Source: Phytoactinopolyspora mesophila (GTDB lineage Bacteria > Actinomycetota > Actinomycetes > Jiangellales > Jiangellaceae). From it: DNA of 64,000 bases. Below are positions 39,742 to 48,067 of the stretch, one piece after another; position 1 is the first letter of the stretch; every line of letters starts with the position of its first letter. The stretch is taken from assembly GCF_010122465.1 (NCBI RefSeq), contig NZ_WLZY01000005.1:124001-188000 (forward strand). The letters run 5' to 3'. The notes under the pieces are model-generated. The model was not told where the DNA came from, made no database searches, and was given only the letters and a program-made list of their open reading frames with translations. Made by a program: the position numbers and the translations under genes.

Positions 39742-41108
39742 TGCTCCTTTGTCGCGATGAACACGTTCTTGGTCTCGGTGAACGCCTCGAGAGCGTCCGG
39801 ACCGAGTTCCCGGCCCAGGCCGGATTGTTTGAATCCGCCGAACGGAGTGGCATAACGCACCGCGGAGTGCGAATTGACCGACAAGTTTCCGATCTCTACC
39901 CCTCGCGCCACCCGCAGCGCGCGTCCCACGTCGCGGGTCCACAGCGAACCGGCGAGCCCGTAGTTGGTGTCGTTGGCCAGGCGGATCGCCTCGGCTTCGT
40001 CCTCGAACGGCATCACGGCTACGACGGGGCCGAAGATCTCGTCGGTCCATGCCGGAGAGTTCGGTTCGACGGGGGCCAACACGGTCGGGGCGTACCAGTA
40101 CCCCGGTCCGTTGGGGCAGCTACCCCGGAACGCGATCGGCGCGTCGTCCGGGACGAATGAAGTGACCCGTTGGCGCTGTGCTTCCGAGATCAGTGGTCCC
40201 ATCTCGGAGTCCGCATCCGCCGGATCGCCGACCCGGACGCCCTTGACGGCCGGCTCGAGCAACTCCATGAACCGGTCGAAGACGCTGCGCTGGACCAGGA
40301 TCCGCGAACGTGCGCAGCAGTCCTGACCGGCGTTGTCGAACACCCCGTAGGGCGCGGTGGCGGCAGCACGTTCGATGTCGGCGTCGGCGAAAACGATATT
40401 GGCGTTCTTGCCGCCCAGTTCAAGCGTCACCCGCTTCACCTGCCGAGCACAGCCGGCCATGATCTGCTGGCCGACGGCCGTTGACCCGGTGAAGACCACC
40501 TTGCGAACGGCCGGGTTGGTGACGAATCGCTCGCCCACGACCGACCCTTTGCCGGGAATCACCTGGAACACGTCCGGTGGCAGCCCGGCCTCGAGAGCCA
40601 GCTCGGCCAGCCGGAGCGCCGTGAGCGGGGTGAGCTCGGCCGGTTTGAGCACGACCGTGTTGCCCGCGGCGAGCGCAGGTGCGAATCCCCAGGAGGCGAT
40701 CGGCATCGGGAAGTTCCACGGGACGATGACACCGACGACGCCAATGGGTTCGGCGAAGGTGACGCTGACACCTCCCTGGACCGGAATCTGGCGGCCGAAC
40801 AGCCGCTCGGGCGCGGCGGAGTAGTAGTGCAGAACGTCGCGGACGTTTGCCGCTTCCCCTCGCGCGTTGGTGAGGGTGTGCCCGGCGTTCTGCACCTCGA
40901 GGGCGGCGAGGTTCTCGAGGTCCGCGTCCACCGCTTCGGCGAAGCTACGGAGCAACCGGGCTCGGTCGGCCGGCGCCAGCTCACGCCACGTCTTCTGGGC
41001 GGCTGCGGCCCGATCGATCGCCGCGTCCGTGTCGGCCACGGTGGCCAACGGCACCGTGCGGACGACCTGTTCCGTCGCGGGGTTGATCACGTCGAAGGTG
41101 GTGTTCAC
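39738..41108 (-). CDS. Aldehyde dehydrogenase family protein
   Basis: An NAD(P)-dependent aldehyde dehydrogenase: cofactor region VGVIVPWNFPMPIASWGFAP, VFTGSTAVGQQIM, catalytic Glu in TLELGGKNANIVF and catalytic Cys in NAGQDCCARSRI. Length 456. GTG 41108 with GAGGAGG upstream; the ORF extends to 41597 only because it shadows the next gene. Between the amidotransferase and the SDR it probably oxidises the gamma-glutamyl aldehyde formed from the glutamylated amine, like PuuC. Confidence 0.93.
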   Translation of the reverse strand: MNTTFDVINPATEQVVRTVPLATVADTDAAIDRAAAAQKTWRELAPADRARLLRSFAEAVDADLENLAALEVQNAGHTLTNARGEAANVRDVLHYYSAAPERLFGRQIPVQGGVSVTFAEPIGVVGVIVPWNFPMPIASWGFAPALAAGNTVVLKPAELTPLTALRLAELALEAGLPPDVFQVIPGKGSVVGERFVTNPAVRKVVFTGSTAVGQQIMAGCARQVKRVTLELGGKNANIVFADADIERAAATAPYGVFDNAGQDCCARSRILVQRSVFDRFMELLEPAVKGVRVGDPADADSEMGPLISEAQRQRVTSFVPDDAPIAFRGSCPNGPGYWYAPTVLAPVEPNSPAWTDEIFGPVVAVMPFEDEAEAIRLANDTNYGLAGSLWTRDVGRALRVARGVEIGNLSVNSHSAVRYATPFGGFKQSGLGRELGPDALEAFTETKNVFIATKEQ

Positions 41109-41158
41109 CGTGGTTCCTCCTCGAATGTGCTGGGCGCTGCCGCCTCGTTTCGCACGGA

Positions 41159-41947
41159 TCATCCTTCGGCTGCGTGTTGTACGGGTGCCCGGGACGTGGT
41201 GGGTGTGTCGTCGCTGGCCGCCGGTGCGGCGGCGGCCTCTGCCGCGTCGACGAGAGCCTGGAACAGCCGGATATCGCTGGAATCCTGCTCCGGATGCCAC
41301 TGCACACCGACGACGAACGCCGGTCCGGGCAGTTCTACTGCCTCGACGGTGCCGTCCTCGGCCCAGCCCACCGCCTCGAGCGACGTGGCGACCCGGCCCA
41401 GCGCCTGGTGGTGGTAGCAGGGCACGGCACAGCGGCCACCCAGGATCCGGCCCACGCGACTGCCTTCGCGGATCTGGACAGGGGTGGTTCCGAATACGCC
41501 GGGGTCCGGGCGGTGTGCGTCGTGCCCGACCGTCTCGGGCAGGTGCTGGGTCAGGCTGCCGCCGAGCGCGACGTTGAGCAGTTGCATCCCGCGGCACACA
41601 CCGAGCACCGGAAGCCCACGGTCAAGCGCCAGGTTCAGCAGCCGGACCTCCCACGCGTCGCGGACGGGCCGGCTCCCGGTGGTCTTGGGATGGGGCCGCT
41701 CCCCGTACAAGTACGGGTCGATGTCCGCGCCGCCGGAGATCACCAGGCCGTCGAGGGATTGCACGATCTCCGCGGCGCCTGCGCCGGCCGGCGGCAGCAG
41801 CACCGGCACGCCTCCGGCAGCGGCGACGGCGGTGACGTATGTGCTGGGCAGGAGCGCGAACTCGGTATCCCATACCTGGCATTGCGCCTGTTCGAGGTAG
41901 GTGGTCAGACCGATCAGCGGCCTGCGCTCAGAGCCGTTCGAAACCAC
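41159..41947 (-). CDS. Gamma-glutamyl-gamma-aminobutyrate hydrolase family amidase (PuuD-like)
   Basis: A class I glutamine-amidotransferase-type hydrolase that frees glutamate from gamma-glutamyl amides. The nucleophile Cys is in LPVLGVCRGMQLLNVALGG, the partner His/Glu in VVGVQWHPEQDSS; SGGADIDPYLYGE is a PuuD-family mark. Length 262. GTG 41947 has GGGAGAGG upstream and overlaps the end of the glutamine-synthetase-like gene by 20 bases, so the two are coupled. It would close the pathway by recovering glutamate after the aldehyde step. Confidence 0.93.
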   Translation of the reverse strand: MVSNGSERRPLIGLTTYLEQAQCQVWDTEFALLPSTYVTAVAAAGGVPVLLPPAGAGAAEIVQSLDGLVISGGADIDPYLYGERPHPKTTGSRPVRDAWEVRLLNLALDRGLPVLGVCRGMQLLNVALGGSLTQHLPETVGHDAHRPDPGVFGTTPVQIREGSRVGRILGGRCAVPCYHHQALGRVATSLEAVGWAEDGTVEAVELPGPAFVVGVQWHPEQDSSDIRLFQALVDAAEAAAAPAASDDTPTTSRAPVQHAAEG

Positions 41948-43292
41948 GGAACCTCTCCCAGTCGGTCACCACGGAGTCGTAGGCGGCCAGCTCGATCCGG
42001 GCACCGTTGAGGTAGTGCGCGATGACGTCCTCGCCGAAGGCCGCAACCGCCACTTTGCTTTCCTCCAGGCACTGTGCGGCCTCACCCAGCGTGGTGGGCA
42101 TGTGTGGCTGGTCGGACGCATAGGCGTTGCCCATCACCGGTGGTTCCAGGGCGAGTTCACGCTCGATGCCGTGAAGGCCCGATGCGATCATCGCGGCCAC
42201 CGCGAGGTAGGGGTTGACGTCGCCGCCGGGCACCCGATTCTCGACCCGCAGGGCAAGGTCGTGGCCGACGACACGCAACGCGCAGGTGCGGTTGTCCGGG
42301 CCCCATGCGGCTGCCGTGGGCGCGAAGCTCCCGGGTGCGTAGCGCTTGTAGGAGTTCACGTTCGGGGCGAAGAAGAGGCTGAAGTCGCGCAGGCAAGCCA
42401 GCTGGCCGGCCAGGAAGTGTTCCATCAGGGGGGAGAAGCCGTACGGCTGCTCACCGGCAAGCACAGGATCGCCGCCGGTGGAGCGCAGCGACATGTGGAT
42501 GTGGCACGAGTTGCCCTCGCGCTCGTCGAACTTGGCCATGAACGTCAGGCTCATGCCTTCCTGCGCGGCGATCTCCTTCGCGCCGGTCTTGTAGATGCTG
42601 TGGTTGTCGCAGGTGGTGAGGGCGTCGTCGTACCTGAACCCGATCTCATGCTGACCGAGGTTGCACTCTCCCTTGGCGGACTCGACGTACATACCGGCAC
42701 CGGTCATCCCGTTGCGGATCCTGCGCAGCAGGTGCTCGATCCGGCCGGTGCCGATCATCGAGTAGTCCACGTTGTACTGGTTGGCGGGCTCGAGCCCGCG
42801 GTAGGCCTTCTGCCAGGCGGTCTCGTAGCTGTCCTTGAAGACGATGAACTCCAGCTCGGTGCCGACATAGGCCTCGAGGCCGGTGTGCGCCAGCCGTTCC
42901 AGTTGCTTGCGCAAGATTTGTCGTGGAGACGCGACGACGTCTGTGCCGTCTTCCCACTGCAGGTCGCAAAGGACCAGGGCGGTGCCCTCGAGCCACGGCA
43001 CCAGTCGGAGTGTGGTGAAGTCCGGCTTCAGGACGAAATCGCCGTAGCCGCTGTCCCATGACGACATCTCGTATCCGTCCACGGTGTTCATGTCGACATC
43101 GACGGCGAGCAGATAACTGCACGCCTCCGCTGCGTGTGGCGCTACCACATCGAGGAAATACGGCGCGGCGCATCTTTTGCCCTGCAACCGTCCCTGCATG
43201 TCGGTGGCCGCAACCAGCACGGTGTCGATCTGGCCGTTGTCCACGAGCGCGCGCAATTCGTCGAGACTGAGCAGTCCATCGGACGGAGGCAT
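41928..43292 (-). CDS. Glutamine-synthetase-like gamma-glutamyl-amine ligase (GlnA4/PuuA type)
   Basis: A GS-fold enzyme that joins glutamate to an amine with ATP. Visible are GTELEFIVF (metal Glu), ECNLGQHEIGFRYDDAL, NSCHIHMSL and GPDNRTCALRV, plus ENRVPGGDVNPYLAVAAMI. At 454 residues and with these neighbours it is not housekeeping GlnA. In Streptomyces coelicolor GlnA4 makes gamma-glutamylethanolamide and GlnA3 acts on polyamines; the ethanolamine-type permease next door points to ethanolamine, but this is inferred. ATG 43292 follows AAAGGAGAGG. Confidence 0.9.
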   Translation of the reverse strand: MPPSDGLLSLDELRALVDNGQIDTVLVAATDMQGRLQGKRCAAPYFLDVVAPHAAEACSYLLAVDVDMNTVDGYEMSSWDSGYGDFVLKPDFTTLRLVPWLEGTALVLCDLQWEDGTDVVASPRQILRKQLERLAHTGLEAYVGTELEFIVFKDSYETAWQKAYRGLEPANQYNVDYSMIGTGRIEHLLRRIRNGMTGAGMYVESAKGECNLGQHEIGFRYDDALTTCDNHSIYKTGAKEIAAQEGMSLTFMAKFDEREGNSCHIHMSLRSTGGDPVLAGEQPYGFSPLMEHFLAGQLACLRDFSLFFAPNVNSYKRYAPGSFAPTAAAWGPDNRTCALRVVGHDLALRVENRVPGGDVNPYLAVAAMIASGLHGIERELALEPPVMGNAYASDQPHMPTTLGEAAQCLEESKVAVAAFGEDVIAHYLNGARIELAAYDSVVTDWERFRGFERL

Positions 43293-43629
43293 GGCCTCTC
43301 CTTTCGCTGCCGCGTTTCCGGGGCCATGGATGGTGGCGGATGTGGATCGTAGCGTTTAAAGGTCTAAGAATAGCCCTTTGAGTCAAGATGTAAGCAGTGA
43401 TGGTGCGGAACGTCAATTGATGATCGTGCGCTGCGAGGATCCGGCTCACGCCCACCGCTTGCGCGGCTCGCGTGATGGTCGGGGGCGGACCCTTGACCGT
43501 GCTCCGTGGTGCGTGCCATGATCCTGCGATCAATGGCTCAATGGACTGACTCTATTCCATTAGCCGTGGCTTCGTGGCCGGCCCGCAGGCGAGCGCGGCT
43601 CGACCCATCAGCTGAGGACGGGAGCTCCG
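43293..43629. promoter_or_regulatory. Divergent regulatory gap of the amine cluster
   Basis: 337 bases without a gene separate the glutamine-synthetase-like gene (left) from the permease (right). Reading left, TTGACT (43381-43386 on the minus strand) could be a -35. The stretch GTTTAAAGGTCTAAGAATAG (43352-43371) is markedly A/T-rich for this window and a likely core promoter/operator area. GTCAATTGATG near 43410 is a partial palindrome. No GntR consensus is convincing. Confidence 0.45.
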
Positions 43630-45135
43630 ATGACGACGGGCGATCAACATGATCTTCACGCAAGTCACCAGCATCTTCACGGTGTGGACGTCGAGTACGA
43701 GACGAAGGGCACCGAGTATTTCGAGCGCCGGAAGCTCCGCCGAGGAGCAGCGGGCTGGGTGCTGCTCGCCGGTCTCGGCGTCTCCTATGTGATCTCCGGG
43801 GACTTCGCGGGGTGGAACTTCGGCCTGGCCGAGGGCGGCTGGGGCGGCCTGTTGATCGCCACCGTCCTCATGGCCCTCATGTACACGTGTATGGTCTTCG
43901 GGCTCGCCGAGATGAGTGCGTCGATGCCGGTTGCCGGCGCTGGCTACGGTTTCGCCCGTCGGGCCCTGGGGCCGCTGGGTGGGTTCGCCACCGGCACCGC
44001 GATCCTGATCGAGTACGCCATCGCGCCGGCGGCGATCGCGGTGTTCATCGGTGGCTATGTGGAAGCCCTTGGTCTGTTTGGTCTCACCAGCGGCTGGCCG
44101 GTGTTCCTCGCCGCCTACGCGGTCTTCGTCGGCATCCATCTCTGGGGTGTCGGCGAAGCGCTGCGCCTGATGTTCGTCATCACCGGGCTCGCGATGGTGG
44201 CACTCGTCGTTTTCGTCATCGGTATGGCCGGCCAGTTCGATGTCGACAACCTGTTCGACATCCCGATGACCGACTCGTTCGGCGCCAGCTCCTTCTTGCC
44301 CTTCGGCATCATGGGCGTCTGGGGCGCTCTCGTCTTCGCAATCTGGTTCTTCCTCGCGATCGAGGGGGTTCCGCTTGCCGCGGAGGAGGCACGCAATCCG
44401 AAGCAGGACATGCCGAGAGGCATCATCGTCGGCATGACCATTCTGCTGGTCACCGCGGCGATGATACTGGTGATGGCGCCGGGCGGCGCCGGAGCGCAGG
44501 CGCTCATGGACTCCGACAATCCGCTGCCGGAGGCGGTACGGCAGGCGTACGGCGGGAACAACTTCCTCGCCGACTTCGTCAATTACGTCGGCCTCGCCGG
44601 ACTGATCGCCAGCTTCTTCTCCATCATCTACGCGTACTCGCGTCAGCTCTTCGCGTTGTCCCGGGCTGGGTACCTGCCGCGCTGGCTGTCTGTTACTAGT
44701 CGTCGTCGCACCCCGTACCTCGCGCTGATCATTCCTGGCACGGTGGGGTTCGCCCTGGCCTCGATCACCCAGGCCGGCGACCTGATGATTCAGATCGCGG
44801 TGTTCGGTGCCGCGGCATCCTACGTGCTGATGATGGTGGCGCACATCGTGCTGCGCAGGCGGGAGCCGGAGATGGAGCGGCCTTACCGGACGCCCGGCGG
44901 GACCGTGACCACCAGCGTCGCGCTGGTCCTTGCCGCCACCGCGTTGATCGCGGTGTTTCTGGTGGACCTCACGGCCGCGGCCATCGTGGCGGGGATCTTC
45001 GTCGCCGCCCTGGCCTACTTCTGGTTCTACTCCCGCCACCGCCTGGTGGCCAACGCTCCGGAGGAGGAGTTCGAAGCGATCCAGCGAGCCGAGGCGGAGC
45101 TGGCCGGTGGCGCACACACGCTCGATGTGGAGTGA
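43630..45135 (+). CDS. Amino-acid/amine permease, ethanolamine permease type
   Basis: An APC-superfamily transporter with 12 hydrophobic segments. The stretches RRGAAGWVLLAGLGVSYVIS, GDFAGWNFGLAEGGWGGLLI, GYGFARRALGPLGGFATGTA and IEGVPLAAEEARNPKQDMPR are close to the ethanolamine permease subfamily. Length 501. The His-rich start (DQHDLHASHQHLHGVD) is unusual and might bind metal. It diverges from the gamma-glutamyl ligase operon and probably imports its substrate. ATG 43630 after GGGAGCTCCG. Confidence 0.9.
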   Translation: MTTGDQHDLHASHQHLHGVDVEYETKGTEYFERRKLRRGAAGWVLLAGLGVSYVISGDFAGWNFGLAEGGWGGLLIATVLMALMYTCMVFGLAEMSASMPVAGAGYGFARRALGPLGGFATGTAILIEYAIAPAAIAVFIGGYVEALGLFGLTSGWPVFLAAYAVFVGIHLWGVGEALRLMFVITGLAMVALVVFVIGMAGQFDVDNLFDIPMTDSFGASSFLPFGIMGVWGALVFAIWFFLAIEGVPLAAEEARNPKQDMPRGIIVGMTILLVTAAMILVMAPGGAGAQALMDSDNPLPEAVRQAYGGNNFLADFVNYVGLAGLIASFFSIIYAYSRQLFALSRAGYLPRWLSVTSRRRTPYLALIIPGTVGFALASITQAGDLMIQIAVFGAAASYVLMMVAHIVLRRREPEMERPYRTPGGTVTTSVALVLAATALIAVFLVDLTAAAIVAGIFVAALAYFWFYSRHRLVANAPEEEFEAIQRAEAELAGGAHTLDVE

Positions 45136-45215
45136 CCGGCAGGCCAGCCACGCTGAACAGGATGTCTCGCGTTCGGGGTATTGGGATGGCTGCTTGATCG
45201 CTACGCTTCTGTTCT

Positions 45216-46004
45216 GTGGGCTTGTACGTCGCGGAGAGTGGGCTGGCGGAAGGCTGTCCGGTGGTCTTCCTGCACGGTGCCTCGCCCGACGGCGGGCGAA
45301 TATGGCGACCGCAGGTGCGGGATCTGTCCAGTGACATGCGCTGTTACGTCGTCGACCTGCCAGGCCACACCGGCAGCTCGACGGTAGCGTGGACATCGCT
45401 GAACGACACCGCTGATCAGGTTGCTGAGTTCATCCGGAACAAGATCGGTGGTCCGGCCGGCATCGTGGGTCTGTCGCTGGGTGGCTGTGTCGCGATCCGG
45501 TTGGCTATGCGCAACCCGGAGCTGGTCACCAGTGCTATCGCTTCCGGGGTGAGCATTCTGCCGGCGTCGTTCAGCGCGCGTGTGTGGCAGCGTGGCCAGC
45601 TAGTGGCCAGGTACAGCAGTTTCACCTCCTCGCCAACGGCCGGCGAACACGACGGCGAAGCGGCCGAAGACGATGCGGGCTCGCGGGCCTGGTCCCGGCC
45701 GGTGCCGCGGCAGGTGGTCATGAAAATCGTCAGTGAGATCGTCAATTTCGACCTACCGGACGGACGAAAGAAGATCGATTGCGCGATGCTGGCTGTTGCG
45801 GGTGAACACGAGAACCGGCTGGTCCTTCGCTCGCTGCGGCCATTGGCCGGTCATTTCGCCGCTGGCCGGGCCAAGTACGTGCCGGATGCGAGCCAGCACT
45901 GGAACGCCGAGCGGCCGGAACTGTTCAACGCAATGGTGCGAAGTTGGGTCATTGATCAACGGCTGCCACCCAAACTGCGCGATCCAGAACAATGGGCGCA
46001 ATAG
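45216..46004 (+). CDS. Alpha/beta hydrolase
   Basis: The oxyanion strand VVFLHGASPDGGRIW, nucleophile elbow GIVGLSLGGCVAIRLAMR (Ser about 90), an acidic residue near VAGEHENR and His in DASQHWNAERP complete an alpha/beta-hydrolase triad. Length 262, no signal peptide. The insert at ~140-160 is acidic (EHDGEAAEDDAGS). Substrate unknown. GTG 45216 has a weak ribosome site. It is an isolated gene between the amine cluster and the polysaccharide locus. Confidence 0.85.
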   Translation: MGLYVAESGLAEGCPVVFLHGASPDGGRIWRPQVRDLSSDMRCYVVDLPGHTGSSTVAWTSLNDTADQVAEFIRNKIGGPAGIVGLSLGGCVAIRLAMRNPELVTSAIASGVSILPASFSARVWQRGQLVARYSSFTSSPTAGEHDGEAAEDDAGSRAWSRPVPRQVVMKIVSEIVNFDLPDGRKKIDCAMLAVAGEHENRLVLRSLRPLAGHFAAGRAKYVPDASQHWNAERPELFNAMVRSWVIDQRLPPKLRDPEQWAQ

Positions 46005-46035
46005 GACCCTAGGTCGTAGGTGATCGCCTGCGGTT

Positions 46036-46049
46036 AGCCGTTTTCGGCT
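46036..46049 (+). terminator. Hairpin after the alpha/beta hydrolase
   Basis: AGCCG-TTTT-CGGCT, a 5-bp perfect stem 32 bases after the stop. No U-tract. Confidence 0.4.
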
Positions 46050-46114
46050 CGGTGCTGAAAGTGGGCGCAGTCGTCCAGGACGCCAAATGTTGAATTGCCG
46101 GATATGGTTCTTCT

Positions 46115-46990
46115 GTGTTTCGGCGTTCGAACTCCCGAGCCATACTCGCCCTGCAGGGCGGGCTGGGCAACCAGCTGTTCCAGTGGGCATTCGCCACGTC
46201 CCTGCGACGGCAGGGAATCCGGCTTCGGCTGGACACGGTGCGCTGCCGTGGATCCCGGCCGATGGCGCTCGGCTCGCTGGCGGAGGGTATTCGGCGCATT
46301 CCGCGGCCGGCCGGCCTGGCCTTGGTTGCCGCACAACGGGCCGGCGCCTTGCGTGGCGGGGTCATTCCGAGGCTGGTCGAAGAAGAGCGATTCGGCTACG
46401 ACAAGTCCCTGCGTCCTCGAGTGCTCGAGGGAGGAATGGGCGGGAGCTACTTGTATGGCTATTTTCAGTCGTACAAGTACTTCGAGGACATCGCCGACGA
46501 CGTGAGACGGCAGGTAACCGACTTTCTCGCTGGCCACCTCACGCCGGCTGGGCGGGACCTTCAGGGCGAACTGGCCGACGACCCGTCCAGTGTGGCGTTG
46601 CATGTTCGCCGGGGTGACTACGTCAGCAATCCGGTGGCCGCCGCCCATCACGGCGTGCTCGGGACGCATTACTACCAACAGGCCCTGGACACGGTGGCCA
46701 AGTGGGGGCACACTCGTCGAATCTGGTTCAGCGACGACTTGCCGTGGGTCCGGCAACATCTCGCGGCTCCGGATGATGAGGTTTGTCCTGCCGGCGTCAC
46801 CCGTGATGCCGCAGGTGAGATCGCTCTGATGGCGGCATGCTCGGCACGTGTCATTGCGAACAGCTCATTCAGCTGGTGGGCAGGGTGGCTAGGGCGCAAT
46901 GACTCAGGGGTGGTGGCGCCGGCACAGTGGTTCGCCGACGCGGACACGTCGGCGGACGACCTGGTGCCGGCTACATGGACGAGGCACTAG
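46115..46990 (+). CDS. GT11 family alpha-1,2-fucosyltransferase-like glycosyltransferase
   Basis: It should transfer L-fucose from GDP-fucose to a galactoside. GT11 marks: ALQGGLGNQLFQWAFATSL at the N-terminus, the donor-binding HVRRGDYVSN (about 168-177) and the end motif ANSSFSWWAGWLG (about 248-260). Length 291, as usual for bacterial GT11 proteins, and cytosolic. The GTG start (46115) has a poor ribosome site. gmd and GDP-fucose synthase in the same locus supply its donor. Confidence 0.9.
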   Translation: MFRRSNSRAILALQGGLGNQLFQWAFATSLRRQGIRLRLDTVRCRGSRPMALGSLAEGIRRIPRPAGLALVAAQRAGALRGGVIPRLVEEERFGYDKSLRPRVLEGGMGGSYLYGYFQSYKYFEDIADDVRRQVTDFLAGHLTPAGRDLQGELADDPSSVALHVRRGDYVSNPVAAAHHGVLGTHYYQQALDTVAKWGHTRRIWFSDDLPWVRQHLAAPDDEVCPAGVTRDAAGEIALMAACSARVIANSSFSWWAGWLGRNDSGVVAPAQWFADADTSADDLVPATWTRH

Positions 46991-47075
46991 GACCAGTGGT
47001 CTTTGCGGCTGAACGACGGCCGGTGTGTAGCCGGTAGAGCAAACGGGTGGGCCGGCCTGACGGCTGGGCCATTTA

Positions 47076-47081
47076 GGGGGG
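47076..47081 (+). promoter_or_regulatory. G6 leader run
   Basis: TTTAGGGGGGAACACCGTG: six G, 6 bases before the start at 47088, in place of GGAGG. Confidence 0.6.
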
Positions 47082-47087
47082 AACACC

Positions 47088-47891
47088 GTGGATGACGACG
47101 TGACAATCGACGACGGCGAGCCGGACAACAGCTCGGGCAGCGGGCAGCCGTGGTGGCGACGTCCGCGAGGCCTTGCGGCACTGGGTATCGGTGTGGCAGC
47201 GGTCATTGTCGCCGGGGTGATGCTGGCGACGTCGGGATCTTCGGACGAAGACCCGCGCTCGGCTGAGCGGCCGCCGGCGCAGCAGACCGGAACTCCGACG
47301 CCGGACGACGATCAGACGCCGGTTCCGGAGCCGACTCCGAACGACGGGTCGCCCGATCCGGAGACGACAACGGAACCGACCGCCGCGCCGGACGATGACG
47401 ATGATGACGTCGCCGATGACGACGCCACGTCGGAGCCGACATCGCCTCCGGCGGACGGTGAGATCGATCCTGACGAGGCTGTCCGCGAGGCCGAGCGGGT
47501 GCTCGCCGAGTTCCTTGCCGAAAGTGATGCGGCGTATCAGGACCCGGGGGCGGATCTGAGTGCGCTGGCTGAGATTGCCGGCGGCGTCGCCTACAGCGAG
47601 GTCCAGGCCGGTGTCACCGAATTGGAGAGCGTCGAATGGCGGCAGAGCGGCACCGTTGACATCGTCGAGTTCCGTCCGGGCGATGTGGACGTCTCGGCAT
47701 CGCCGGCGTCGGTCGAGTTATCCGCTTGTCTGGACACGGCGGATATCGATCTGGTCGACAAGTCCGGCGACTCCGTCCGAGGGCCAGTCGACGACGGGCC
47801 CAGTCGTACGCTGCATCAATACCGCGTCGAGCACGTGGACGGGCAGTGGATGGTGGTCGATCACACCTTCCCGGATGATGCGGATTGCTAA
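47088..47891 (+). CDS. Membrane-anchored protein with acidic Pro/Thr linker (unknown function)
   Basis: Not recognised. A short acidic cytosolic start is followed by basic WWRRPRG, one membrane helix (about 29-49, LAALGIGVAAVIVAGVMLA), then a ~75-residue low-complexity linker rich in Pro, Thr, Asp and Glu (PDDDDDDVADDDATSEPTSP), and a ~115-residue outer domain with a helix (EAVREAERVLAEFLAESDAAY) and beta-rich end. The layout fits a protein that spans the wall with its C-terminal domain outside, ending in Cys. GTG 47088. It lies between the fucosyltransferase and the fibrinogen-domain protein. Confidence 0.8.
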   Translation: MDDDVTIDDGEPDNSSGSGQPWWRRPRGLAALGIGVAAVIVAGVMLATSGSSDEDPRSAERPPAQQTGTPTPDDDQTPVPEPTPNDGSPDPETTTEPTAAPDDDDDDVADDDATSEPTSPPADGEIDPDEAVREAERVLAEFLAESDAAYQDPGADLSALAEIAGGVAYSEVQAGVTELESVEWRQSGTVDIVEFRPGDVDVSASPASVELSACLDTADIDLVDKSGDSVRGPVDDGPSRTLHQYRVEHVDGQWMVVDHTFPDDADC

Positions 47892-48055
47892 CGAGTCCGG
47901 CAGGCCCGCCCTGGGTGTGGAAGATCAGCTCAAAGTGGCTTTAACGCAGAGCTCTAGCAAGGAACATAAAACCGAATAAATGAATCCAATAATCCGAAAC
48001 GGCGACAAGTGCGCGGGAATGGGATAGCATACGCCGCGAGGGTGAGGAAAGGCTT

Positions 48056-48061
48056 GGGGGG
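48056..48061 (+). promoter_or_regulatory. G6 leader run
   Basis: GCTTGGGGGGCAAGTCATG: six G, 6 bases before the start at 48068. The 175-base gap upstream is A/T-rich at 47940-48000, with a possible -10 TAGCAT near 48023. Confidence 0.6.
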
Positions 48062-48067
48062 CAAGTC

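Noticed and set aside
39741-41597. Longer aldehyde dehydrogenase start at 41597
   Set aside because: The extra 163 codons are an Arg/Gly-rich shadow of the PuuD-like gene; GTG 41108 has GAGGAGG and fits the family length.
43552-45396. 614-codon minus-strand open frame
   Set aside because: Antisense to the permease; composition (His/Arg/Asp/Gly repeats) mirrors the membrane-protein codons and shows no family motifs.
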